Of a DNA stretch of 25,933 bases, positions 1-9,158 are shown one piece after another. The position numbers and the translations under genes are program-made. This stretch comes from an uncultured Acidobacteriota bacterium. GTDB taxonomy: Bacteria; Acidobacteriota; Blastocatellia; RBC074. The stretch spans positions 1 through 25,933 of the forward strand of contig CALBSU010000227.1 in assembly GCA_937967285.1 (NCBI GenBank). Direction: 5' to 3'. The notes beneath the pieces were generated by a model. It was not told the DNA's origin. It worked only from the letters and a program-made list of their open reading frames with translations, and did not search any database. How positions within the stretch are numbered: position 1 is the stretch's first letter; every line of letters starts with the position of its first letter.

Positions 1-1360
1 CGCGTTCGATCGAGACCAGCCTCAGGGCGCGTTCCATGTTGGCATTCGCGACGGCGATGATCCCGAGCGCCGCCTGCTGCCTCGTCACCTTCTTCGAGGA
101 TGCCTGAGACATCTCTCGTGCCAGACGATCGATGGCTGCATCAGCGCGCGACTGATCGAGCACCATCTTCCCGTCGAGCAGTCCCGATCCGGCGAATCGC
201 CCGAGGACCAGATTTGCATCGGTCACCGTTGGCTGTTCTCCCTTCCCGTAACAGGCCGGTCCGGGATCGGCGCCGGCTGATTCGGGACCGACGCGCAGCG
301 CTCCGCCTTCGTCGACACGTGCGATCGATCCGCCGCCGGCCCCGACCGTGTGAATGTCGAGCACCGGAATCGCAATCGGCAGCCCGCTGATCTGCGCCTC
401 GCTGGTCGTCCCCGCGCCGCCAAGGCAGAGCGAAACGTCCGTCGATGTCCCGCCCATGTCGAAGGTGATGATGTCGCGGAATCCGGCCCTCCCCGCCATC
501 CTGTCCGCTGCCACGACCCCGCCCGCGGGCCCCGAGAGGATCGTCCTGACCGGCTCGCTTCCCGCCGTCTCGGCCGAGATCGATCCGCCCGAGGACTGCA
601 TGATCCTCAATCCCTTCATCCTCCGCGCATCGAACCTGGCTTCCAGTCCCGCCGTCAGGTCCCGCAGATACTTCCCGACGCGCGGCGCCAGCCACGCATT
701 GATCACCACTGCCGATGTCCGCTCGTACTCCCTGTACTCGGGCAGGATCCGATGCGAAACAGAGATCGGAACTCCCAGACCGGCCAGCCCCTCCTCGATC
801 ATCCTTTCATGTTCCGGATTGGCGAACGAATAGAGCAGCGAGACCGCTATCGATTCGACGCGCGCCTTCCTGAGCTTCCCTGCCAGTCTCCCGACTTCGG
901 CGCTCACCAGCGGCTCCAGAACCTGGCCTTCCGGCCCCACCCGCTCCGCGACCCCGAACCTGAGGTCCCGCGGAACCAGAGGATCCGGCCGCGTCACTGA
1001 TAAATTGTAGAGGTCGGGCCGTGCCTGCCTGCCGATCTCTATCACGTCCTCGAACCCTGCCGTCACCACCAGCGCGGTCCGCGCCCCCTTCCGCTCGAGC
1101 AGGGCGTTGGTCGCGACTGTCGTCCCATGCACCACCTCAAACCCGACCGAGGCATCCCCGGCGCCGGAACCTTCATCCAATGCCCGTTCGAGCCCGCTCA
1201 GAATCGCTCGCGCGGGCGCATCCGGCGTCGACGGGACCTTGAATGAAACGACCTCGTCCCCCCGGACGGCAATGAAATCAGTGAATGTACCCCCCGTGTC
1301 GACCCCGATTCGAATGCCGATTGATTCGATTTTTCTATTTTTTTTAATGTTTCCGGTCAT
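1..1360 (-). CDS. N-methylhydantoinase A / 5-oxoprolinase family ATPase (3' end outside window)
   Basis: The frame is open from an ATG at 1360 to the left edge, about 453 codons, so the C-terminal part is missing. The N-terminus carries the phosphate-binding motif GVDTGGTFTDF. The second nucleotide-binding motif, FDMGGTSTDVSL, is encoded around 430-465, and AALGIIAVANANMERAL lies close to the left edge. All are hallmarks of the HyuA/oxoprolinase superfamily (acetate/sugar-kinase-like ATPase fold), cytosolic enzymes that open cyclic amides such as hydantoins or 5-oxoproline at the cost of ATP. The exact substrate cannot be read from the sequence. A HyuB partner would be expected just beyond the left edge, since the gene is transcribed leftwards. 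No clear Shine-Dalgarno sequence precedes the ATG. The family call is firm; the substrate is open. Confidence 0.9.
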   Translation of the reverse strand, partial: MTGNIKKNRKIESIGIRIGVDTGGTFTDFIAVRGDEVVSFKVPSTPDAPARAILSGLERALDEGSGAGDASVGFEVVHGTTVATNALLERKGARTALVVTAGFEDVIEIGRQARPDLYNLSVTRPDPLVPRDLRFGVAERVGPEGQVLEPLVSAEVGRLAGKLRKARVESIAVSLLYSFANPEHERMIEEGLAGLGVPISVSHRILPEYREYERTSAVVINAWLAPRVGKYLRDLTAGLEARFDARRMKGLRIMQSSGGSISAETAGSEPVRTILSGPAGGVVAADRMAGRAGFRDIITFDMGGTSTDVSLCLGGAGTTSEAQISGLPIAIPVLDIHTVGAGGGSIARVDEGGALRVGPESAGADPGPACYGKGEQPTVTDANLVLGRFAGSGLLDGKMVLDQSRADAAIDRLAREMSQASSKKVTRQQAALGIIAVANANMERALRLVSIER

Positions 1361-1745
<385 letters not shown>

Positions 1746-2267
1746 ATGACCGGAAGACTGCCATTAATTGCCGTGATCGTTCTTCTGATCTTCGGACTGC
1801 CCGCCGGGCAGGAAGGAACTGCCGGGTTCCCGCTCCAGGCAGTACCGTTCAGGACTGCGGACGGGATTACAGGCAATGCCGGGCTTGTCATCACCGCCGT
1901 CAACGACGACGACTCGATCAGCGGTATCGTCAGAATCCAGCTCGATCAGGCGTCCAGAACCAGACTGGCAGAATCGAACGGAGCCGGGATCGATTCGGTA
2001 CCCGCTTCGATAACACTCGATCAGTCCCGGCTCTGGCTCAGGAAGGGCACTTCCTGCCCCGAGATCAGGATCGCCGCAACCGGCCTCATCGGCAAAGCGG
2101 GCGAGCACGAACTCAAACTCAACGACCTGACCTTCAGGATCGTCGAAACTCCGGATCCGCGGATTCAGCTCTTCTGCGCCTGGGTCCGCCAGATCAACGC
2201 CGGCAGGCATCGCCTCGGCATCATCAAGGCCATCAACCGGATGATCTCCGAATCGACCGGGACCTGA
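1746..2267 (+). CDS. Small exported protein of unknown function, paralogue of the next gene
   Basis: This 173-residue protein begins with a hydrophobic signal-like segment (about residues 4-22) and is probably exported. I recognise no named family. It is clearly related to the gene that follows at 2383. Both share AxNxDDSxxG near residue 55, an IxSxPAxI stretch followed by KGTxxPxI, and a conserved C-terminal block, WVRQINAGRHRLGIIKAINR here against WARQINNGRARRGIIARMNK there. The pair therefore looks like a tandem duplication that has diverged strongly. The ATG is preceded by TATAAA rather than a Shine-Dalgarno sequence, so the start is less certain than the frame. No catalytic motif is visible; a periplasmic binding or structural role is only a guess. 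Confidence 0.65.
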   Translation: MTGRLPLIAVIVLLIFGLPAGQEGTAGFPLQAVPFRTADGITGNAGLVITAVNDDDSISGIVRIQLDQASRTRLAESNGAGIDSVPASITLDQSRLWLRKGTSCPEIRIAATGLIGKAGEHELKLNDLTFRIVETPDPRIQLFCAWVRQINAGRHRLGIIKAINRMISESTGT

Positions 2268-2278
2268 TAATTCCATGG

Positions 2279-2307
2279 TTGATGACAAACCGCGCCGGTG
2301 ATATAAA
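2279..2307 (+). promoter_or_regulatory. Sigma70-type promoter for the second exported paralogue
   Basis: TTGATG at 2279-2284 and TATAAA at 2302-2307 are separated by exactly 17 bases, matching the sigma70 consensus at four and five of six positions. Transcription would begin near 2314. This gives a leader of about 70 bases with a perfect 7-bp stem-loop at its very 5' end (2320-2326 with 2332-2338). The paralogue at 2383 may therefore be expressed independently of the one at 1746. Confidence 0.55.
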
Positions 2308-2319
2308 ATCCCCTTTTTC

Positions 2320-2338
2320 TTCTGACCGGCCGTCAGAA
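2320..2338 (+). promoter_or_regulatory. 5' leader stem-loop
   Basis: TTCTGAC and GTCAGAA form a perfect 7-bp stem closing a CGGCC loop, a few bases after the predicted transcription start. It could stabilise the mRNA 5' end or act as a protein-binding operator. The pairing is seen directly; the function is inferred. Confidence 0.4.
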
Positions 2339-2382
2339 CGTACTTTTAGCAGAAAACTCTTATGGAGGTAATCGAACAGACA

Positions 2383-2976
2383 ATGAACACGAAATTCGGA
2401 AAACTCACTCTCACACTGATCATCATGCTGAGCGCCGCCGTCGCGGCGAGCGCGCAGGTGGCGCCGGCTACGCCGAAGGCCATCAAATTTTCGACCGCGC
2501 CGAAGCTGGTCATCGCCAAACTGAAACAGGGCGAGCAGGACGTCTATGACGTTCGCGGCAAGGTCACATTCACCGTCACGGCGGCCAACTCCGACGACAG
2601 CGTCGCCGGCACCATGGCCTACTCGATTCCCGACGATGCGCGCCAGAAGATCGCTTCGGTGACCGGCAAGCCGCTCACCAGCATTCCGGCCGAGATCAAG
2701 CAGAACGATGCCGTCGCCTACTTTCAGAAGGGCACGGCTGCTCCGCTGATCCATCTCGAAATCAGCCCGATGGTGGTCGAAGTGGCCGGCGCGAAGCTCT
2801 CCTTCAACCGGATCGTCCTCGACATCAAGGGTCGCGACGGGGGCAACGTGGCCCAGTACACGAATGAAGAGATGGAAGCGCTCTTCACCGTCTGGGCGCG
2901 CCAGATCAACAACGGCCGCGCACGCCGCGGCATCATCGCGAGAATGAACAAGGTGATCAACGGAGAGCCCGAATAG
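2383..2976 (+). CDS. Small exported protein of unknown function (second paralogue)
   Basis: Taken from the ATG at 2383 this is a 197-residue protein with a typical Sec signal peptide (MNTKFGKL, then a hydrophobic stretch ending AAVAASAQ). GGAGG lies at 2364-2368, 14 bases before this ATG. An in-frame ATG at 2362 overlaps that ribosome-binding site and would add seven non-signal residues, so I prefer 2383. The mature part shares its motifs with the gene at 1746: AANSDDSVAG, SIPAEI, KGTAAPLI and the C-terminal WARQINNGRARRGIIARMNK. The C-terminal block is helical and basic. A strong terminator follows at 3039. The gene is certainly real; no function can be assigned from sequence. Confidence 0.8.
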   Translation: MNTKFGKLTLTLIIMLSAAVAASAQVAPATPKAIKFSTAPKLVIAKLKQGEQDVYDVRGKVTFTVTAANSDDSVAGTMAYSIPDDARQKIASVTGKPLTSIPAEIKQNDAVAYFQKGTAAPLIHLEISPMVVEVAGAKLSFNRIVLDIKGRDGGNVAQYTNEEMEALFTVWARQINNGRARRGIIARMNKVINGEPE

Positions 2977-3038
2977 GCTGAAACGATTCGATCGACGGAA
3001 GAACCGGACAAGAGCCGGTCGCGATGTTTGAAACAAGG

Positions 3039-3071
3039 GGAGGGACCGCATCAGCGATCCCTCCTTTTTTT
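3039..3071 (+). terminator. Rho-independent terminator after the exported paralogue pair
   Basis: GGAGGGA (3039-3045) pairs perfectly with TCCCTCC (3058-3064) around a 12-base loop and is followed directly by seven T residues (3065-3071). This is the classic intrinsic terminator layout, about 60 bases after the stop codon of the preceding gene. Confidence 0.85.
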
Positions 3072-3115
3072 CCGAAGAATCCTGTCGATGCAGGCGCTCC
3101 TGCGATCGACCAGAG

Positions 3116-3197
3116 ATTGCGCGGGAGTGGCAGGCCGGTCGATGAAGTGTGGAGGGGCACCAGACCTCGTCAACCGGCGGTTCCGTTCCCGCGCAAT
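3116..3197. promoter_or_regulatory. Long imperfect hairpin in the leader of the next gene
   Basis: ATTGCGCGGGA (3116-3126) is matched by TCCCGCGCAAT (3187-3197) in a perfect 11-bp stem. It continues through two G-U pairs and two G-C pairs to 3130/3183. After a small internal loop, GCCGGT (3134-3139) pairs with ACCGGC (3173-3178). The structure lies between the terminator at 3039 and the gene at 3288, within the 311-base gap 2977-3287 that otherwise shows no gene. It may be a leader RNA, a small RNA or a decayed inverted-repeat element. Confidence 0.5.
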
Positions 3198-3287
3198 GCC
3201 CTCAGGGGCGGCGGGCCGGCTCTCGACGACTGGCGTGAAACGCTTCAGACATGAAATAATCGTCTTTCGGAGAGAGCCGCCGACCCG

Positions 3288-4370
3288 TTGTGTGAGCCCT
3301 TGTTGAATAACCTGCTAAATTTCTTTCTCTTCCTTACCGCCGCGGCGCCATACATCGGCCCGCCCGCCGGACAGATCGCGCTCGATGGAGTGATCGAGAA
3401 CAACTCCGGCCGGATCTGCATCACGATTACCAACAACTCCGAGAAACCGCTCGACGGCGTCGCCGTGATTGCGCTCGGCAGCGACGCCGATCTTTCGGAG
3501 ATCGGCGAGTTCCCGTTCAGGCTCGAAGCCCGTTCGAGCTCATACTTCCGCGTTCGATCGCAGTCCGCCAGCGGATCCCATTACCGTCTCAAAATCGTCG
3601 GCCCCGGAGGCGCGCTGCTCCTTTACAGGACCGCCCCGCTCCGACAGGTCTCCGATTCATCGCCGGCGACAGAGGTCGATCTGGCGCCGCCGCGCGGCAA
3701 GACTCCGCTCGTGGGTGGCCCGCCGGCTGTCGCCCGGCCGTCCGAGGAGCCGCCCGTCCCCGAAGCGACGGTCAGGCCCAAACTGCTCGGCAGCCCGGCC
3801 GATCCGAACTCATACGCGATCTTCTTCGAACTCCGTGCGCGCAAGCCCCTGCTCAGGGCGAAGATGACTATCCGGGCGGGAAAGTTCAGCGAGAGCAAAC
3901 CGGTCAGCATCGACCCGGCCGCCACCCTGCAGTTTCAGCTCCCGGGCGGCGAAGCCTTCGAGAAGGTCGATTACTCTCTCACTGACGCCGGCGGACGCGA
4001 GATCGTCTCCGGCTCCATCGCGCTCGATCAGCTCATGGACGACGACTCTGTCACGGTGCTCGACGTCCGCACTCATCAACCTTCATACACCATCGGAGAG
4101 ACCGCCAGACTGACCGTCATGCTCGAGGGCAGATCCTCGAGCGGTTACCGGCTCGAAGTGGTCATGCGCGATTACAACGGGCTCAAGATGTTCGTCGATC
4201 AGCGGTCCGGCGACGGCCAGACGGCGCTGACGCCGCAGGAGTTCGTCTTCATCCTCCCGACGGAGGCCCAGCGCCCGCTCATCTTCGAGTACAAGATCTT
4301 CAATCCGGAATCAGGACTCCTCTTCGATTCCGGTGAATTCGAGATTCCCGTCGTCGACAAATCTCTCTGA
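3288..4370 (+). CDS. Exported protein of unknown function with beta-rich domains
   Basis: This 360-codon frame has a hydrophobic N-terminal segment (LLNFFLFLTAAAP, about residues 9-21) consistent with export. Residues about 25-115 read as a beta-rich, Ig-like domain (TITNNSEKPLDGVAVIAL). A proline-rich linker follows (about 125-170), then further beta-rich sequence to the C-terminus. I recognise no catalytic motif and no named family. The start is unusual: no ATG is available near the signal segment and the frame opens with TTG at 3288, with further TTG codons at 3300 and 3303. GGAGAG at 3269-3274 is a possible ribosome-binding site. Codon use matches the neighbours. The gene follows a terminator and a structured leader, so it is probably its own transcription unit. 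Confidence 0.7.
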   Translation: MCEPLLNNLLNFFLFLTAAAPYIGPPAGQIALDGVIENNSGRICITITNNSEKPLDGVAVIALGSDADLSEIGEFPFRLEARSSSYFRVRSQSASGSHYRLKIVGPGGALLLYRTAPLRQVSDSSPATEVDLAPPRGKTPLVGGPPAVARPSEEPPVPEATVRPKLLGSPADPNSYAIFFELRARKPLLRAKMTIRAGKFSESKPVSIDPAATLQFQLPGGEAFEKVDYSLTDAGGREIVSGSIALDQLMDDDSVTVLDVRTHQPSYTIGETARLTVMLEGRSSSGYRLEVVMRDYNGLKMFVDQRSGDGQTALTPQEFVFILPTEAQRPLIFEYKIFNPESGLLFDSGEFEIPVVDKSL

Positions 4371-4435
4371 ACCGTCCCGATTCTCCCGTAAAGTTCACAA
4401 TTCGTTTAAGAATCGGTCTGACCGACGTTTAACCG

Positions 4436-4463
4436 TTGCGGACTTCGAGTCCTGTGTTAAAAT
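4436..4463 (+). promoter_or_regulatory. Possible extended -10 promoter for the VWFA gene
   Basis: TAAAAT at 4458-4463 matches the -10 consensus at five of six positions and is preceded by TG at 4455-4456, making an extended -10 element. A weak -35, TTGCGG, lies at 4436-4441 with 16-base spacing. The resulting leader would be about 140 bases. Upstream, CGATTCT (4378-4384) can pair with AGAATCG (4409-4415), possibly ending the previous transcript, although no T run follows. Confidence 0.4.
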
Positions 4464-4610
4464 ACGAATCGACTCGTTTCCCCGAGCCGTCTCTTCCCAG
4501 CTGTAAGAGATTATTCGCATTCATTCTTTTATATTCTTCTGTTGTCTCGGGGCCTGATCTCTCCCCAACGCTGATTGAGCCGCCTGGAGCGGAGTTTGAA
4601 AGGGGTAACG

Positions 4611-5627
<1,017 letters not shown>

Positions 5628-5654
5628 ATTGTGAAGGCGATGATAATGATGAAG

Positions 5655-5669
5655 GAGGAGGAATAGAGG

Positions 5670-5681
<12 letters not shown>
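5655..5681. terminator. Palindromic stem-loop between convergent genes
   Basis: AGGAGGAATA (5656-5665) pairs perfectly with TATTCCTCCT (5671-5680), plus one more G-C pair outside. The stem lies between the VWFA gene and the leftward STAS gene and includes the STAS stop codon and last codons. It may terminate both transcripts, but the T-rich tract on either side is weak, so this is a tentative call. Confidence 0.4.
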
Positions 5682-6074
<393 letters not shown>

Positions 6075-6135
6075 AATTTTTATTACAATTCTGGGATTTA
6101 GTTGTCAGCGAACAAGGACCAAGAGAGAAATACCT

Positions 6136-6169
<34 letters not shown>

Positions 6170-6234
6170 CCTGATTTGTCACTCGTGAATGATAATACGA
6201 GAAAAGTCCGACCAAAAGTTCCTCGATCAGAACG

Positions 6235-7236
6235 ATGATCGCAATAAATATGGGTGAGATGACCGTCGAAGAGGTTTCGTTATCAGGGATCCGGAAGGCG
6301 CGGGAGATCGTCTGCCGGTCGCTATCGCCCTCGCCTTTGATGGAGTACCCGCTGCTCGATCGCGAAGCGGGGTTCCGCCTGCTGGCCAAGCATGAAAATC
6401 ACCTGCCGACGGGAGCCTTCAAGGTTCGCGGCGGGCTCAATTTCATGCACCATTTCAATCAGGCGCGCTCCCATGCCGGCGTGATCACCGCGACGCGGGG
6501 CAACCACGGACAATCGGTCGCTCTGGCGGCATCGCTTCACGGCGTCCCGTCCACGATCGTCGTCCCATTCGGCAACAATCCCGAAAAGAATGAAGCAATG
6601 CGCGCCTACGGTGCGCGCCTGATCGAGTACGGACGGGACTTCGACGAAGCCCGCGACGAGGTTCAGCGGCTTTCCGCCGCCGAGAACCTGCGCTACATCC
6701 ATTCCGCCAACGAACCGCACCTGATCAACGGCGTCGGCACCTACGCGCTCGAGGTTATCGAACAGGCTGAGAGCATCTGCGACAAACTGGACGCGATCTT
6801 CGTTCCGATCGGACTCGGCAGCGGCATCTGCGGCGTGATCACCGCTTTCCGCGCCCTTTCTCCGCGGACGGCAATCTACGGCGTTCAGGCAGAGGGCGCG
6901 CCCAGCATCTACCTTTCATGGCGCGCCGGCCGGATCGTTCAGACCGACGAGGCCGTCACCATGGCCGACGGTGTCGCGACCCGCGTCCCCGCTGAGATGA
7001 CCTTCGAGATCATCAAAAACGGCGTCGATGAGATCATCCTCGTCAGCGAGGATGAGATCGTCGAGGCTATCCGCCTTCTCTGGCGAACGACCCATAACCT
7101 GGTCGAGGGCGCCGGCGCCGCCTCGACGGCTGCGGCATTGAAGATGAGACAGAAACTATCGGGCCGCAACGTCGCCTGCGTCATCACCGGCGGAAACCTG
7201 GACTCGGAATCGATCGGGCGAATTTTTAGTGTGTAG
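6235..7236 (+). CDS. PLP-dependent threonine/serine dehydratase family enzyme (fold type II)
   Basis: The 333-residue protein has the fold-type II PLP signature LPTGAFKVRGG, with Lys63 expected to form the Schiff base. It also has the cofactor-binding loop TRGNHGQS, a glycine-rich phosphate loop PIGLGSGICG and a C-terminal VITGGN. Enzymes of this group deaminate hydroxy-amino acids (threonine, serine, hydroxyaspartate and related compounds). The NHxPTGAFKVRGG form resembles the EutB-like subgroup more than biosynthetic IlvA. There is no C-terminal ACT regulatory domain, so allosteric control by isoleucine is not expected. It is followed after two bases by a second, different dehydratase, implying co-translation. 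Starts at 6235, 6250 and 6259 are all possible. Exact substrate unknown. Confidence 0.87.
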   Translation: MIAINMGEMTVEEVSLSGIRKAREIVCRSLSPSPLMEYPLLDREAGFRLLAKHENHLPTGAFKVRGGLNFMHHFNQARSHAGVITATRGNHGQSVALAASLHGVPSTIVVPFGNNPEKNEAMRAYGARLIEYGRDFDEARDEVQRLSAAENLRYIHSANEPHLINGVGTYALEVIEQAESICDKLDAIFVPIGLGSGICGVITAFRALSPRTAIYGVQAEGAPSIYLSWRAGRIVQTDEAVTMADGVATRVPAEMTFEIIKNGVDEIILVSEDEIVEAIRLLWRTTHNLVEGAGAASTAAALKMRQKLSGRNVACVITGGNLDSESIGRIFSV

Positions 7237-7238
7237 TT

Positions 7239-8186
7239 ATGCTGACATTCAACGACATCCTGGAAGCGCGTGAGAGGCTGGCCGGAGTGGCGCATCGCAC
7301 ACCGGTCCTGACATCCCGGCAGTTCAATGAGGCGGCGGGGTGCGAGGTCTATTTCAAGGCGGAGAACATGCAGCGCGCGGGCGCTTTCAAGTTCCGCGGA
7401 GCATGGAACAAGATCTCATCGCTCGGCGATGCCCGCAACGGAGTGCTCGCGTTCTCCTCCGGCAATCATGCCCAGGCGACGGCGCTGGCGGCGAAGCTGC
7501 GCGGGATACCGGCGGTGATCGTCATGCCGGAGGACGCGCCGCGGATCAAGGTTGCGGCGACTAGAGGCTACGGCGCGGAAGTCATCTTCTACGATCGATA
7601 CAAAGAGAGCCGCGAGGAGACCGGAGACAGGCTCTGCCGCGAACGCGGTCTGACGCTGGTTCCGCCGTTCGACGACTACCTGATCATGGCCGGCCAGGGG
7701 ACGGCCGCACTGGAACTTCTTGAAGAGGTCCCGGATCTCGACATCCTGGCGACGCCCTGCAGCGGCTGCGGCCTGCTGGCGGGCAGCGCCGTGGCGGCGA
7801 GACATTTCAATCCAAAGATGCGGATCTTCGGCGTCGAACCCGAAGCCGGCAACGACACGTGGCTCTCGTTCCGGAAGGGCGAGATCGTCACGATCCCCGT
7901 CCCGGTCACGATCGCCGACGGGCTGCAGACTCCGTCGCCCGGCAAGCTGACCTTTCCGATCGTCCGCGAACTGGTCGAGGACATCCTGCTGGTCAGCGAC
8001 TCGCAACTGATCGAGACGATGCGATTTATGCTCGAGCGGATGAAGATCCTGACAGAGCCTTCTGGGGCAGCGGCGGCGGCGGCCGTTCGCCATCGCAAGG
8101 CAGACTTCTCCGGCGCGCGGGTCGGAATCATACTCTCCGGCGGAAACGTCGACCTCGCAAAACTGGCTGAGTACCTGCAGACCTGA
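7239..8186 (+). CDS. PLP-dependent threonine/serine dehydratase or serine racemase-like enzyme
   Basis: This 315-residue fold-type II PLP enzyme has Lys51 in GAFKFRGA as the Schiff-base lysine and SSGNHAQA (about 73-80) as the substrate and cofactor loop. The phosphate loop is PCSGCGLLAG, where the usual run of glycines is replaced by Ser-Gly-Cys-Gly, and a C-terminal ILSGGNVD contacts the pyridine nitrogen. Length and motifs fit the catabolic threonine dehydratase/serine racemase group without an ACT domain. Its ATG lies two bases after the stop of the preceding dehydratase, so the two form one translational unit. They share the fold but differ throughout, so this is not a recent duplication. 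A role in amino-acid degradation is likely. Confidence 0.88.
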   Translation: MLTFNDILEARERLAGVAHRTPVLTSRQFNEAAGCEVYFKAENMQRAGAFKFRGAWNKISSLGDARNGVLAFSSGNHAQATALAAKLRGIPAVIVMPEDAPRIKVAATRGYGAEVIFYDRYKESREETGDRLCRERGLTLVPPFDDYLIMAGQGTAALELLEEVPDLDILATPCSGCGLLAGSAVAARHFNPKMRIFGVEPEAGNDTWLSFRKGEIVTIPVPVTIADGLQTPSPGKLTFPIVRELVEDILLVSDSQLIETMRFMLERMKILTEPSGAAAAAAVRHRKADFSGARVGIILSGGNVDLAKLAEYLQT

Positions 8187-8212
8187 CGCCGGATCGAGCG
8201 ACGCGGTATTCT

Positions 8213-8241
8213 TTGACAGTCCGGGAAGCCGCGCGTAGAAT
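8213..8241 (+). promoter_or_regulatory. Strong sigma70-type promoter for accD
   Basis: A perfect -35 box TTGACA (8213-8218) and a near-perfect -10 box TAGAAT (8236-8241) are separated by exactly 17 bases. Transcription should start near 8248, giving a leader of about 35 bases before the accD start codon. accD is thus probably transcribed independently of the dehydratase pair. Confidence 0.75.
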
Positions 8242-8282
8242 TCCACCTGCTTCATATTAACGGTTATCTTCTGCTGAAAAAT

Positions 8283-9146
8283 ATGTCCTGGTTCAAACGC
8301 CAAACTGACAAGATCGGCGAGCTCGCTCCGCCGGAAGAGCGCACAGTCAAGACCGAAGGCATCTTCGTCAAATGCGACAATGAAGACTGCGGGGCGACGA
8401 TCTATCGCAAGGATCTCAAGGAGAATCTCAACGTCTGCCCGACCTGTGGCCACCACTTCAGGCTGACAGCCCGGGAACGACTGCAGATGCTCTTCGACGA
8501 CGGCAAATTCGAGGAGCGGGATACCGGGATCGCACCCAACGATCCCCTCGAATTCGTCGACAACTCGCCTTACAGGGATCGGCTGAAGAAGGCCCAGAAG
8601 GCGACTGGCATGCTCGACGCCCTGCTGACCGGAGAGGGAATGATCGACGGCCGTCCGGTGGTCGTCTGCGCCATGGAGTTCAACTTCATCGGCGGCAGCA
8701 TGGGATCGGTCGTCGGAGAGAAGATAACGCTGGCGATCGAACATTGCATCGAAAAGCGGCTTCCGCTGATCGTCGTTTCCTGCTCGGGCGGAGCGAGGAT
8801 GCAGGAAGGCACTCTCTCGCTGATGCAGATGGCCAAGATATCGGCCGCGCTGGCGCGGCTGGATGACGCCGGACTTCCATACATCTCGCTCATGACCAAT
8901 CCGACGACCGGCGGCGTCACCGCGAGCTACGCCATGCTGGGCGATCTCAATGTCGCCGAACCGGGAGCGATCATCGGCTTTGCCGGAGCGCGCGTCATCG
9001 AGCAAACGATCCGACAGAAACTTCCCAAGGGATTTCAGCGATCCGAATTCCTGCTCGAACACGGCATGCTCGATGCGGTTGTCGACCGCCGCGAACTGCG
9101 CGATTTCCTCTCCGACGTGCTGGCCTTCACCGGCCCGGACAGATAA
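8283..9146 (+). CDS. accD: Acetyl-CoA carboxylase carboxyltransferase subunit beta
   Basis: The 287-residue protein matches AccD along its whole length. It has an N-terminal four-cysteine zinc ribbon (C31, C36, C52, C55, with CPTCGHHFRL), then the crotonase-like carboxyltransferase domain with NFIGGSMGSVVGEK, SCSGGARMQEG, TNPTTGGVTASYAMLGD and GFAGARVIEQTI. With AccA it forms the cytosolic complex that transfers the carboxyl group from biotinylated AccB to acetyl-CoA, giving malonyl-CoA for fatty acid synthesis. The first cysteine pair has spacing CDNEDC, longer than the usual CxxC but seen in some AccD proteins. A well-formed promoter lies just upstream. folC, a common neighbour in other bacteria, is not here; an M28 peptidase follows after 12 bases. 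Confidence 0.96.
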   Translation: MSWFKRQTDKIGELAPPEERTVKTEGIFVKCDNEDCGATIYRKDLKENLNVCPTCGHHFRLTARERLQMLFDDGKFEERDTGIAPNDPLEFVDNSPYRDRLKKAQKATGMLDALLTGEGMIDGRPVVVCAMEFNFIGGSMGSVVGEKITLAIEHCIEKRLPLIVVSCSGGARMQEGTLSLMQMAKISAALARLDDAGLPYISLMTNPTTGGVTASYAMLGDLNVAEPGAIIGFAGARVIEQTIRQKLPKGFQRSEFLLEHGMLDAVVDRRELRDFLSDVLAFTGPDR

Positions 9147-9158
9147 TCAATTGACGAT

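Noticed and set aside
3024..3254. Short plus-strand frames between the terminator and the gene at 3288
   Set aside because: They run through the intrinsic terminator and the long hairpin and have no homology or signal.
7416..9062. Long open frame on the minus strand (548 codons)
   Set aside because: It is antisense to the second dehydratase and accD, both certain genes, and shows no recognisable motif.
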